Positions 56,654 through 64,000 of a DNA stretch of 64,000 nucleotides are shown here, piece after piece. Source of the stretch: Prevotella sp. (GTDB lineage Bacteria; Bacteroidota; Bacteroidia; Bacteroidales; Bacteroidaceae). A program made the translations under genes and the position numbers. The stretch spans positions 36,283 to 100,282 of the forward strand of contig JAFZCU010000114.1 in assembly GCA_017556145.1 (NCBI GenBank). Direction: 5' to 3'. Every line of letters begins with the position of its first letter. The first letter of the stretch is position 1. The notes under the pieces are model-generated. The model searched no databases. It was given only the letters and a program-made list of their open reading frames with translations, and was not told the DNA's origin.

Positions 56654-57694
56654 TCAGAAAACACTATAGATAAGACGGACATCAAGTACAGGAAAGACCT
56701 GAAATTGTTTGGCCAAACGTACATAACTACCAACCTTTCCACTGATATTGTCAACATCACGTGTCAGATTAGTGCCATCATGTGTCACAATATGAGGACT
56801 ACCTCCCCAAAACATAGCACCTAAGTCGACAGCGATATGAAACTTATCATTATTCTTGAGCAATCTTCCTCCATAACCAGCACCAAGATAAGGTTTAAAG
56901 GCATTTACTTTCACATTAGCCCTAACCATCCCGTCATTTCCTGGTTCCATCAGATATGGGGTCCCGTCATCGTAGTCACCAACATGCATACCCATTCGTC
57001 CATAATTATTGAAGCGAGCAGCTAAAGACTCTATAAGGCGTGGTCCACCTATTTCGTAAATAAAACCATTAGAAAATTGGTATGAAAAAATTGGCTCTGG
57101 AACAAACGTCTCTCCAGACATATAGGAATCATAGGACGCCAGGGTCTTATCCCGCATGGTATTATAGATGCTTACAGCCATCAGCGTTGGCATCGCCTCT
57201 GTAGCATTATAGGATTTTGCAATCTTTGACGGACCAAGGAAGAAACCAGCTGTCACATGCCAACGTTTATCCTGTTTGAATGGAAAGACATCCACCAAGA
57301 CCTTGAGATTATTATAAGTTGGCACACCTATCATCTCAACCTGATCATCCACCTGATAACCAGTCATCTGTCTCAAAACATCGGTCATCTTGTCTAACTT
57401 GGTCACCACACGATTCCCGTTCGCGTCATACTTATTCTCAGGCTTTTCGCCAACCTGCACATTAAAAAACATACTCTTGTGGAATGAAGGCATAAAGGAA
57501 TAGCCTGCTCGCAACTGGACATAGTTGCCAACAGGAGTAGCCACATCGAAGCCTATACCCGTCGTACCCAAAGTGACAGAGGCATCCAGGTGATTAAACA
57601 TATGAAGATTATCGGATGTCTCCTTTAACGAACCCTGTGCTGATACAGACAGGCCGCAAATCATTGCAAATACTGATAAAACTATCGTTCTCAT
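56654..57694 (-). CDS. Predicted outer-membrane beta-barrel protein, unknown
   Basis: 346 residues with signal peptide MRTIVLSVFAMICGLSVSAQ. Alternating strands (LDASVTLGTTGIGFDVATPV, YVQLRAGYSFMPSF, PYLGAGYGGRLL, FHIAVDLGAMFWGG) and a final aromatic strand VLDVRLIYSVF indicate a barrel. Similar proteins are common but unnamed in Bacteroidales. It follows the small lipoprotein gene by 7 nt and is the last gene of the der group, ending at the bidirectional terminator. Function unknown. Confidence 0.78.
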   Translation of the reverse strand: MRTIVLSVFAMICGLSVSAQGSLKETSDNLHMFNHLDASVTLGTTGIGFDVATPVGNYVQLRAGYSFMPSFHKSMFFNVQVGEKPENKYDANGNRVVTKLDKMTDVLRQMTGYQVDDQVEMIGVPTYNNLKVLVDVFPFKQDKRWHVTAGFFLGPSKIAKSYNATEAMPTLMAVSIYNTMRDKTLASYDSYMSGETFVPEPIFSYQFSNGFIYEIGGPRLIESLAARFNNYGRMGMHVGDYDDGTPYLMEPGNDGMVRANVKVNAFKPYLGAGYGGRLLKNNDKFHIAVDLGAMFWGGSPHIVTHDGTNLTRDVDNISGKVGSYVRLAKQFQVFPVLDVRLIYSVF

Positions 57695-57701
57695 ATCCTT
57701 A

Positions 57702-58088
57702 TTACTTCATTCTCCAACTACCATTCTGTTCTACCATCGGCACAACGATTTCCTCATTCACAGAATCACCAAAGCACAAAACAAGAAACACATTCGTATA
57801 ATTCAACGCGGTATCTGTTACTGCATTGGATATACGAATGTCGAGAATCCCATGATGATCCAGGTTCTGCAGTGCCATAAACTGGCGGTAACTCGTCAAC
57901 AATTGTTCCCGATAACCATCTGGCAGACTATCCGCCCCAGCCTTCCCCTCCAAGAAAGCCTCATATTCACCATTCACCAAGTGCGTATAATAGCCCTTCG
58001 CAGCAATGGATGCCAATTCCTCTGGCGAGGGATTAGCACAAGCTATACAAAATAGCATTGCTAATAAAAAGGCGGGAAGATATTTCAT
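57702..58088 (-). CDS. Small lipoprotein, NTF2/DUF4878-like
   Basis: 128 residues from ATG 58088 (MKYLPAFLLAMLFCIAC, lipobox CIAC with Cys17), then ANPSPEELASIAAKGYYTHLVNGEYEAFLEGK, helices, then strands ILDIRISNAV and ALNYTNVFLVLCFGD, and a terminal NGSWRMK. This order, with GSW at the end, suggests the NTF2-like DUF4878 group. One base separates its start from the der stop, so co-translation is likely. Function unknown. Confidence 0.75.
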   Translation of the reverse strand: MKYLPAFLLAMLFCIACANPSPEELASIAAKGYYTHLVNGEYEAFLEGKAGADSLPDGYREQLLTSYRQFMALQNLDHHGILDIRISNAVTDTALNYTNVFLVLCFGDSVNEEIVVPMVEQNGSWRMK

Positions 58089-58089
58089 G

Positions 58090-59403
58090 TTACTTCTGGC
58101 GGATAAACACATTTATGGGTGAGCCTGTCAATGTCCAGTTCTCACGAATCTTATTCTCTAAAAACCGCTTATAAGGTTCCTTTACATACTGAGGCAGGTT
58201 GGCATAGAACACAAACGTCGGTATCTGCGTATCAGGGACCTGCGACACATATTTAATCTTGATATACTTTCCCTTGATAGAGGGGGGCGGGAAGGCCTCA
58301 ATCAATGGTAGCATCACCTCGTTGAGCTTCGTTGTACCGATGCGCGCCTTACGGTTCAGATAAACCTGCTTGGCCGTCTCAAGTACCTTGAAGATACGCT
58401 GTTTGGTCAGTGCCGAGGCAAAGATAATGGGGAAATCTACAAACGGAGCCATACGCTTACGGATGGCATTCTCAAAGGTATCGATGACCACCTGGGACTT
58501 ATCCTCTACAAGATCCCATTTATTGACCACCACCACCAGACTCTTGTTATTCTTCTGAATCAACTGGAAGATATTCATATCCTGAGACTCAATGCCTCGA
58601 GTGGCATCAATCATCAGGATGCAGACATCTGAATTCTCAATAGCACGAATGGAACGCATTACGCTATAGAACTCCAGATCCTCCGTCACCTTATTTTTAC
58701 GACGAATACCAGCGGTATCTACGAGATAAAAGTCGAATCCGAACTTATCATAACGGGTATAGATAGAATCACGCGTTGTACCTGCTATCTCTGTGACGAT
58801 ATTGCGCTCTTCACCGATAAACGCATTGATAAGGCTTGACTTTCCTGCATTCGGGCGTCCCACCACAGCGAAACGGGGGATACCCTCCTCAAGCTGGTCA
58901 GCACTCTTTTCTGGCAACATCTCCAGCACCTTGTCGAGCAAATCACCCGTGCCACTGCCCGTAGCAGCACTGATGCAGTAAGGATCACCAAGACCAAGAT
59001 TATAGAACTCATACTGGTCATAAAGATGCTTGTTGTCATCAGCCTTATTAGCCACCAGGAGAACAGGCAACTTGGCACGACGCAGAATCTGAGCTACGTC
59101 CATATCCCAGTCTGTCACACCATTTTTGATATCGCAGACAAAAAGCACCAAATCAGCTTCTTCGGTTGCAATGATCACCTGCTTACGAATCTCCTCCTCG
59201 AATATATCATCAGAATTGACGACCCAGCCGCCTGTATCGACGACAGAGAACTCTCGACCATTCCAGTCACATTTGCCGTATTGGCGGTCACGCGTGGTAC
59301 CAGCTTCATCGCTGACAATAGCCTGACGACTTTTCGTGAGCCTATTGAAAAGCGTCGACTTACCCACATTGGGACGTCCTACAATTGCTACTAAATTTCC
59401 CAT
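58090..59403 (-). CDS. der: Ribosome assembly GTPase Der (EngA)
   Basis: 437 residues. Two tandem GTPase domains: G1 [12 protein letters not shown] with DTGGW and ANKAD, and a second [12 protein letters not shown] with DTAGIRR and VNKWD; the C-terminal KH-like domain ends [23 protein letters not shown] (of which NWTLTGSPI is typical). Needed for 50S maturation. 20 nt after era; the two GTPases form a ribosome-assembly pair, followed by two envelope genes. Confidence 0.97.
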   Translation of the reverse strand: MGNLVAIVGRPNVGKSTLFNRLTKSRQAIVSDEAGTTRDRQYGKCDWNGREFSVVDTGGWVVNSDDIFEEEIRKQVIIATEEADLVLFVCDIKNGVTDWDMDVAQILRRAKLPVLLVANKADDNKHLYDQYEFYNLGLGDPYCISAATGSGTGDLLDKVLEMLPEKSADQLEEGIPRFAVVGRPNAGKSSLINAFIGEERNIVTEIAGTTRDSIYTRYDKFGFDFYLVDTAGIRRKNKVTEDLEFYSVMRSIRAIENSDVCILMIDATRGIESQDMNIFQLIQKNNKSLVVVVNKWDLVEDKSQVVIDTFENAIRKRMAPFVDFPIIFASALTKQRIFKVLETAKQVYLNRKARIGTTKLNEVMLPLIEAFPPPSIKGKYIKIKYVSQVPDTQIPTFVFYANLPQYVKEPYKRFLENKIRENWTLTGSPINVFIRQK

Positions 59404-59423
59404 ATTAACTTATTTCTAATCAA

Positions 59424-60335
59424 CTACTCCGGATTATAACCAAAACTATTCAGTTCCCGCTCTGACGAACGCCAATCCTTATCCACCTTCACGAAGATCT
59501 CGAGAAAGATCGGCTTACCAAAGAACTTTTCCAAAGATTTACGCGCCTCTGTGCTCACCTTCTTGAGTGCCACACCTTGATGGCCGATGATGATGCCTTT
59601 CTGGCTGTCACGCTCCACATAGATCAGCGCATTGATATGGATATGCTTCTCATCCTCCTTAAAACGCTCCACCCGAACCTCGACAGAATAAGGAATCTCC
59701 TTATCGTAATAGAGAAGTATCTTCTCACGGATGATTTCTGAGACAAAGAAACGGGCAGGCTTATCCGTCAGCTGATCTTTGTCAAAATAAGCTGGACTCT
59801 CAGGCAGCAACTCCTGAATTCGCTTCAGCAACATGTCAATACCGAATTTATTCTTCGCTGAAATCGGGAGGATCTCTGCATTGGGCAACAACGTATGCCA
59901 CTTAGCGACGATGTCGCCAAGTAAGCCCTGAGAACTCTGAGTATTCTGATTACTCTGAGAGCCAAGCTCATCAATCTTGTTAATAAGCAGGATAACGGGC
60001 GTTTTCATCTTCTGGACCTTCCCAAGAAAATCCATATTCTTCTCTGGATTCTCCACTACATCAGTCACATACAGCAACACATCGGCATCCTGCAACGCTG
60101 ACTCTGAAAAAGCCAGCATCGACTCCTGCAACTTATAATTGGGTTTCAGCACACCTGGGGTGTCTGAGAACACAATCTGCATGTCATCGGTATTGACAAT
60201 ACCCATTATACGATGACGCGTGGTCTGCGCTTTAAACGTTGCAATACTGATACGCTCTCCCACAAGTTGGTTCATCAGTGTCGACTTGCCAACATTAGGA
60301 TTTCCCACGATATTTACGAATCCAGCCTTATGCAT
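59424..60335 (-). CDS. era: GTPase Era
   Basis: 303 residues. G1 [12 protein letters not shown], switch II DTPG, G4 INKID, and a KH RNA-binding domain (IIGHQGVALKKVSTEARKSLE) with QKGI just before it. Binds the 3' end of 16S rRNA in 30S maturation. It begins 18 nt after a strong terminator behind fabH, with no promoter seen in between. der follows. Confidence 0.97.
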   Translation of the reverse strand: MHKAGFVNIVGNPNVGKSTLMNQLVGERISIATFKAQTTRHRIMGIVNTDDMQIVFSDTPGVLKPNYKLQESMLAFSESALQDADVLLYVTDVVENPEKNMDFLGKVQKMKTPVILLINKIDELGSQSNQNTQSSQGLLGDIVAKWHTLLPNAEILPISAKNKFGIDMLLKRIQELLPESPAYFDKDQLTDKPARFFVSEIIREKILLYYDKEIPYSVEVRVERFKEDEKHIHINALIYVERDSQKGIIIGHQGVALKKVSTEARKSLEKFFGKPIFLEIFVKVDKDWRSSERELNSFGYNPE

Positions 60336-60353
60336 ATACTCTGTTTAGACAAA

Positions 60354-60383
60354 AAAACGCATCTTTCAAAAAGGATGCGTTTT
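60354..60383 (-). terminator. Terminator after fabH
   Basis: AAAACGCATC (60354-60363) against GATGCGTTTT (60374-60383), 10-base loop, followed on the minus strand by TTTTTTT through the arm. Confidence 0.82.
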
Positions 60384-60405
60384 CTCGTATAGTTATCTTT
60401 AAAGT

Positions 60406-61413
60406 TTATTGGGCGCCGTCGTATGCCCACTTGTAATAGGATGCCCCGTGGACAAATCCGGCACCAAAAGCGGTGAAAATCATATTATCACCTTTCCTTA
60501 ACTTCGATTCATTCTCCCACAAAGCAAGTGGAATGGTAGCAGCACTGGTATTACCCAAATGCTCAATATTTACCATCACCTGATCCATGGAAAGATCCAA
60601 ACGCTTTGCTACTGCCTCAATGATACGCATATTAGCCTGATGAGGAACAATCCATTGGATATTATCCTTATTCAATCCATTGCGCTCAGCAATCAAGGCA
60701 CAATCATCGCTCATATTGGTAACAGCATAACGGAACACGGTGCGACCCTCCTGATAGAGGTAGTGCAGACGATGGTCAATCGTGAAATGAGATGGAGGAC
60801 AGACTGACCCACCAGCCTTCATATGCAAGAACGGAAGACCCTTGCCGTCAGCATGCAAATAAGAGTCCATCACACCGATATTCTCTTCTTCCGATGCTTC
60901 GAGAAGCACTGCTGCTGCACCATCACCAAAAAGTGGACAGGTCTGGCGATCTTTATAATCAACAATCGATGACATCTTATCAGCACCGATAACGATTATT
61001 TTCTTGCACCTTCCACTCTTTACCATCGATGCTGCCACATCGAGCGAAAAGAGGAATCCACAGCAAGCACCCCAGAAATCGAATGCAAAGGCATTCTTCA
61101 ATCCAAGCTTACCAAGCACAATGCTTGCTGTTGATGGGAATTTATAATCAGCGGTCGAAGTGGCTACGACGATGGCATCAATACTGTCCGGATCAGCGCC
61201 GGTCTTCTGCATCAACTGCTTGGCTGCCTTGCGGGCCATATAAGAAGTGCCGAGTCCCTCTTCTGTCAGGATACGGCGCTCCTTGATGCCAACACGCGTC
61301 ATAATCCACTCATCGCTAGTGTCCACCATCCTCGACAATTCCTCATTGGTGAGGACATAGTCGGGTATATAGCCACCAACACCCGTGATTATCGCGCTTA
61401 TCTTATTACTCAT
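60406..61413 (-). CDS. fabH: 3-oxoacyl-[ACP] synthase III
   Basis: 335 residues. Catalytic Cys117 in WGACCGF, His in VPHQANMRIIE and Asn in HLGNTSAATIPLAL form the KASIII triad. Starts fatty-acid synthesis from acyl-CoA and malonyl-ACP. It overlaps rpmF by one base (stop TAA/ATG as TAATG), so translation is coupled. Operon DUF177-rpmF-fabH is the widely conserved plsX-type cluster without plsX here. Confidence 0.96.
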   Translation of the reverse strand: MSNKISAIITGVGGYIPDYVLTNEELSRMVDTSDEWIMTRVGIKERRILTEEGLGTSYMARKAAKQLMQKTGADPDSIDAIVVATSTADYKFPSTASIVLGKLGLKNAFAFDFWGACCGFLFSLDVAASMVKSGRCKKIIVIGADKMSSIVDYKDRQTCPLFGDGAAAVLLEASEEENIGVMDSYLHADGKGLPFLHMKAGGSVCPPSHFTIDHRLHYLYQEGRTVFRYAVTNMSDDCALIAERNGLNKDNIQWIVPHQANMRIIEAVAKRLDLSMDQVMVNIEHLGNTSAATIPLALWENESKLRKGDNMIFTAFGAGFVHGASYYKWAYDGAQ

Positions 61414-61604
61414 TATTCAGCGACCTCGTCTTCCATCTTAATAGCCACCTTACCACGATAGTAACCACAAGTGGGGCATACTGTGTGATATACATAGTAA
61501 GCGCCGCAGTTGGGGCATACTGCCAATGTGGGTGCTACTGCCTTGTCGTGAGTACGACGCTTGGCCTGACGAGTACTTGATTGTCTTCTTTTAGGATGTG
61601 CCAT
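61413..61604 (-). CDS. rpmF: 50S ribosomal protein L32
   Basis: 63 residues. MAHPKRRQSSTRQAKRRTHD, then zinc-ribbon cysteines CPNCGAYY and CPTCGYYRG. Structural protein of the large ribosomal subunit; the C+ (zinc-binding) form, judged from the four Cys. ATG start, 22 nt after the DUF177 gene. Confidence 0.97.
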   Translation of the reverse strand: MAHPKRRQSSTRQAKRRTHDKAVAPTLAVCPNCGAYYVYHTVCPTCGYYRGKVAIKMEDEVAE

Positions 61605-61626
61605 ATTAATTCTTAAATTTTAATTG

Positions 61627-62148
61627 TTATTTTTTTAATTTCTCCAAAGCACTCCATCGGGGATCTATCGGCTGGTTGGACGCCTCATCGCTGCTTCGGT
61701 CAGCTGAGAGTTCTTCCAGAACTTTGCTCATCGCAGGGTTGCACTTGCCAGGTGCATGCACATGCTTGATGGGTATAGCCAGCACAATAAATTCATAGAT
61801 GAGCCAAGACGTGTCGAGTATTCCTTCGTCCTCTGACACTGTAATGACATCATCTTCCTCGGAGTAGGCCGCACCAAGTTTCACAACAAGACGATTATCG
61901 GTCTCAATAGGCTGCGACATATCGTCAAGACAACGGTCACAAGTTACGGTCACTGTGCCCTCGGTATGGAAAAGGAGTTCAAAAAAGCCGGTTATCTTGC
62001 GTATAGATACCGACACGTGCAAAGACCCCTGCTTCACTTCCGAGCCGTCAAGGGCGGCAAAGAACAGATTATCCAAATCATAGTTCAAGGCTCTCACCTC
62101 GTCTTTCTGGTTTTTCAAATCTATCTTAAACTGCTCTAAACTACACAT
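61627..62148 (-). CDS. DUF177 (YceD-like) protein
   Basis: 173 residues. Central VTVTCDRCLDDMSQPIE with CxxC and the final CNPAMSKVLEELSA match DUF177/YceD, whose gene precedes rpmF in most bacteria; suggested role in 23S rRNA or L32 handling. Promoter -7 box at 62168-62175, about 20 nt before ATG. Confidence 0.9.
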   Translation of the reverse strand: MCSLEQFKIDLKNQKDEVRALNYDLDNLFFAALDGSEVKQGSLHVSVSIRKITGFFELLFHTEGTVTVTCDRCLDDMSQPIETDNRLVVKLGAAYSEEDDVITVSEDEGILDTSWLIYEFIVLAIPIKHVHAPGKCNPAMSKVLEELSADRSSDEASNQPIDPRWSALEKLKK

Positions 62149-62167
62149 TTACTCGTTATTTGGAGTG

Positions 62168-62175
62168 CAAAGTTA
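62168..62175 (-). promoter_or_regulatory. -7 box of the DUF177-rpmF-fabH operon
   Basis: TAACTTTG on the minus strand, 20 nt before ATG 62148. No clear TTG at -33. Confidence 0.6.
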
Positions 62176-62266
62176 CAAATATTTTCTCAGATACGAAACA
62201 CTTATTTGCTTTTTTTATGTTTTTCACTGCAATTCATTCTCCAACGACTCTGATAACCGCACACTT

Positions 62267-63457
62267 TCAACTCTTCTGTGCAGTTTTTTTCTCTTTTTCC
62301 AATTCTATTCTGAATGTTGTTCCGACGCCTACCTCCGATTCCTTCACGAAGATACGACCTCGATGATATTCCTCGACAATTCGCTTAGCCAGGGAAAGTC
62401 CAAGACCCCATCCACGCTTTTTCGTGGTAAAACCTGGTGTAAATACATTCTTGATATCCTTCTTCCTGATACCCTTTCCATTATCTTTTACCTCTATCAC
62501 CACACGACCATCCTCGTCTGTCAGGGTCAGATCAATTTTTCCGCTTCCCTCCATAGCATCAACCGCATTCTTACAAAGATTCTCTATCACCCACTCAAAT
62601 AGTTGCGGGTTCATCTTAACGATAACTTCCTCTTCAGGAAGATGCCTGACGATTTCCACCTTCTTCGATGTACGAAGATTCATATAGTCCACCACATGCG
62701 AAAGCGCATCATTCATAGAAGCTTCCACAGGCTCTGGCAGCGAACCTATCTTCGAAAAACGTTCAGCAATCAACTCCAGTCGCTTCACATCCTTATCCAT
62801 CTCCGGTATCAGCTTATCCTCAGGATAATTCTCTTTGAGAATCTCAACCCATGCCATCAGACTCGAGATTGGCGTTCCCAGTTGATGGGCTGTTTCTTTG
62901 GAAAGTCCCACCCAGACTTTATTCTGCTCCGCCCGCTTCGATGCCAATAATGCAAAGATAGCCACCACCACAAAGATCATCACGATACCCAACTGCCAAT
63001 AGGGATATTGAGCCAGACGCTTTATCATCGTCGACTCATCATAACAAACTAATTGATAGTCTTTGGTATCAACAGAATCGCCCAAATGGATCTTTATATA
63101 ATTACCGTCATGATACATCCGTTTCCCATATTGCTGAACATAGGCATCCGAATCAGCTGCAGTTTTGGCATCCATATCGATATTGCGATAATCTGTCACA
63201 TTGCCATCGGCATCCATCACAATGACGGGAATCGTATTATTACTCTGTATAACATTCAGCACCAATGACATATCAGTGTTCTCATCTGCATTGTTCAGGA
63301 CATTCAATGCCTCTGCCCAAGTCTCCATTTTGTGCCGCTCCTCCTTGGAAAGATCCCGCACCAGGAAATGTGACACAAGCAGTGATACCACAGCAATCAC
63401 AATTGCTGCAATCACGAGGAAAATCTTTGTTTGGCGTATTCTGTCAGTCCACTGCAT
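62267..63457 (-). CDS. Orphan sensor histidine kinase
   Basis: 396 residues from ATG 63457 (MQWTDRIRQTKIFLVIAAIV). Two membrane segments (~12-30 and ~153-172) flank a ~120-residue periplasmic sensor with PVIVMDADGNVTDY, PAS/Cache-like. The phosphoacceptor His191 is in KETAHQLGTPISS, right after the second helix; no HAMP domain intervenes. The HATPase domain has NLCKNAVDAMEGSG, DNGKGI and GWGLGLSLAKRIVEEYHRG. No response-regulator gene adjoins. An upstream in-frame extension into 5S rRNA is rejected. The ATG is 16 nt from the rRNA terminator, with no promoter seen. Confidence 0.92.
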   Translation of the reverse strand: MQWTDRIRQTKIFLVIAAIVIAVVSLLVSHFLVRDLSKEERHKMETWAEALNVLNNADENTDMSLVLNVIQSNNTIPVIVMDADGNVTDYRNIDMDAKTAADSDAYVQQYGKRMYHDGNYIKIHLGDSVDTKDYQLVCYDESTMIKRLAQYPYWQLGIVMIFVVVAIFALLASKRAEQNKVWVGLSKETAHQLGTPISSLMAWVEILKENYPEDKLIPEMDKDVKRLELIAERFSKIGSLPEPVEASMNDALSHVVDYMNLRTSKKVEIVRHLPEEEVIVKMNPQLFEWVIENLCKNAVDAMEGSGKIDLTLTDEDGRVVIEVKDNGKGIRKKDIKNVFTPGFTTKKRGWGLGLSLAKRIVEEYHRGRIFVKESEVGVGTTFRIELEKEKKTAQKS

Positions 63458-63473
63458 ACAATATAATAAACGA

Positions 63474-63508
63474 AAAAGCCCCGAAGATATTGTATCCTCT
63501 GGGCTTTT
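63474..63508 (-). terminator. Terminator of the rRNA operon
   Basis: AAAAGCCC (63474-63481) against GGGCTTTT (63501-63508), with an inner GAAGATA/TATCCTC part-pairing, followed on the minus strand by TTTTTCG. Confidence 0.8.
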
Positions 63509-63517
63509 CTTAAAAAG

Positions 63518-63630
<113 letters not shown>

Positions 63631-63710
63631 GGGGGTTTGACAACTTGCACACAAGAACTGCGTTCCGACTATGCCTACCCAAACGGCATTACAACTGAAG
63701 ATACGGCCGA

Positions 63711-64000
63711 GGCGAAAGACCTCGGGCAATTAGTAGTGCTCGGCTTTGACGTCGCCGTCTTTACACCTGCACCCTATCAACGTCATCGTCTGTGACGACC
63801 CTCAATGGAGTCCTCATCTTGCGGCCGGCTTCGCACTTAGATGCTTTCAGCGCTTATCCGATCCAGACGCGGATACCCGGCGGTGCACCTGGCGGTACAA
63901 CCGGTAAACCGGAGGTCTGTCCAACACGGTCCTCTCGTACTAGTGTCAGCACCACGCAAGACTCCTGCGCCCACGATAGATAGAGACCGAACTGTCTCAC
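63711..64000 (-). rRNA. rrl: 23S ribosomal RNA, 3' end (partial)
   Basis: The minus strand reads GTGAGACAGTTCGGTCTCTA, the sarcin-ricin loop AGTACGAGAGGACC, and ends near TGCCCGAGGTCTTTCGCC. The 5' part is beyond the window. About 80 nt of spacer separates it from 5S; no tRNA is in that spacer. Confidence 0.95.

Noticed and set aside
62160-62602. Plus-strand frame opposite the kinase end
   Set aside because: Antisense to the conserved ATPase domain, without supporting signals.

Overview
The window looks like chromosome of a Bacteroidales bacterium, most likely Prevotellaceae. The evidence is: SusC-type TonB receptor plus DUF4249 lipoprotein; many Bacteroidetes-only families (DUF5683, DUF5020, OstA-like protein, a RecQ with the phylum-type C-terminal extension); very few Shine-Dalgarno sequences; and promoters of the Bacteroidetes housekeeping sigma type (TTG, 19-21 nt, TAnnTTTG) before nearly every transcription unit. 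No phage, transposon, integrase, CRISPR array or toxin-antitoxin pair is visible. Species assignment is inference.

Layout. 1-5.8 kb: end of a TonB-dependent receptor and its DUF4249 partner, asd with a small lipoprotein, then a CPA2-type cation/proton antiporter and a shortened CvfB-like RNA-binding protein. 5.7-12.9 kb: LolD-like ATPase and a surface-protein cluster (1333-residue coiled-coil lipoprotein, small lipoprotein, DUF1573 protein, OmpA-family porin). 13.2-19.4 kb: asnS, a repeat-tailed RluB-type pseudouridine synthase, purB, an ACT protein and a phenylacetate-CoA ligase. 19.6-27.5 kb: tRNA-Val and the run guaB-PPIase-SurA-like-OstA-like-mutL. 27.6-33.3 kb: tig, clpP, clpX, recQ. 33.4-38.5 kb: lptB, divergent mlaEF, and the surE-lpxB-DUF5020 operon. 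38.6-45.9 kb: parA-parB-DUF5683-mltD-rsh-pectinesterase. 45.9-51.8 kb: alaS-merR divergent from topoisomerase IV A. 51.9-56.6 kb: tRNA-Leu, a second coiled-coil lipoprotein/OmpA module and a secreted protein. 56.7-62.1 kb: DUF177-rpmF-fabH, era, der and two unknown envelope genes. 62.3-64 kb: an orphan sensor kinase, then 5S and the 3' end of 23S rRNA.

The content is dominated by core housekeeping and outer-membrane biogenesis: lolD, the OstA-like protein, two periplasmic PPIases, lptB, mlaEF, lpxB and two OmpA/lipoprotein modules. The protein genes are mostly recognisable. The less expected material is in the non-coding DNA and in details: three (GTGAATA)3 arrays each exactly 10 bp from a -7 promoter box; three GAGTTAACTC palindromes at an exact 22-bp pitch; a candidate untranslated RNA between asnS and the large lipoprotein gene; an A/T-rich leader motif present three times; strong terminators lying directly before downstream start codons; and a MutL whose endonuclease motifs are all degenerate. 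No wholly new enzyme system is evident. The paired coiled-coil lipoprotein/OmpA modules are the best candidate for an uncharacterised surface system.
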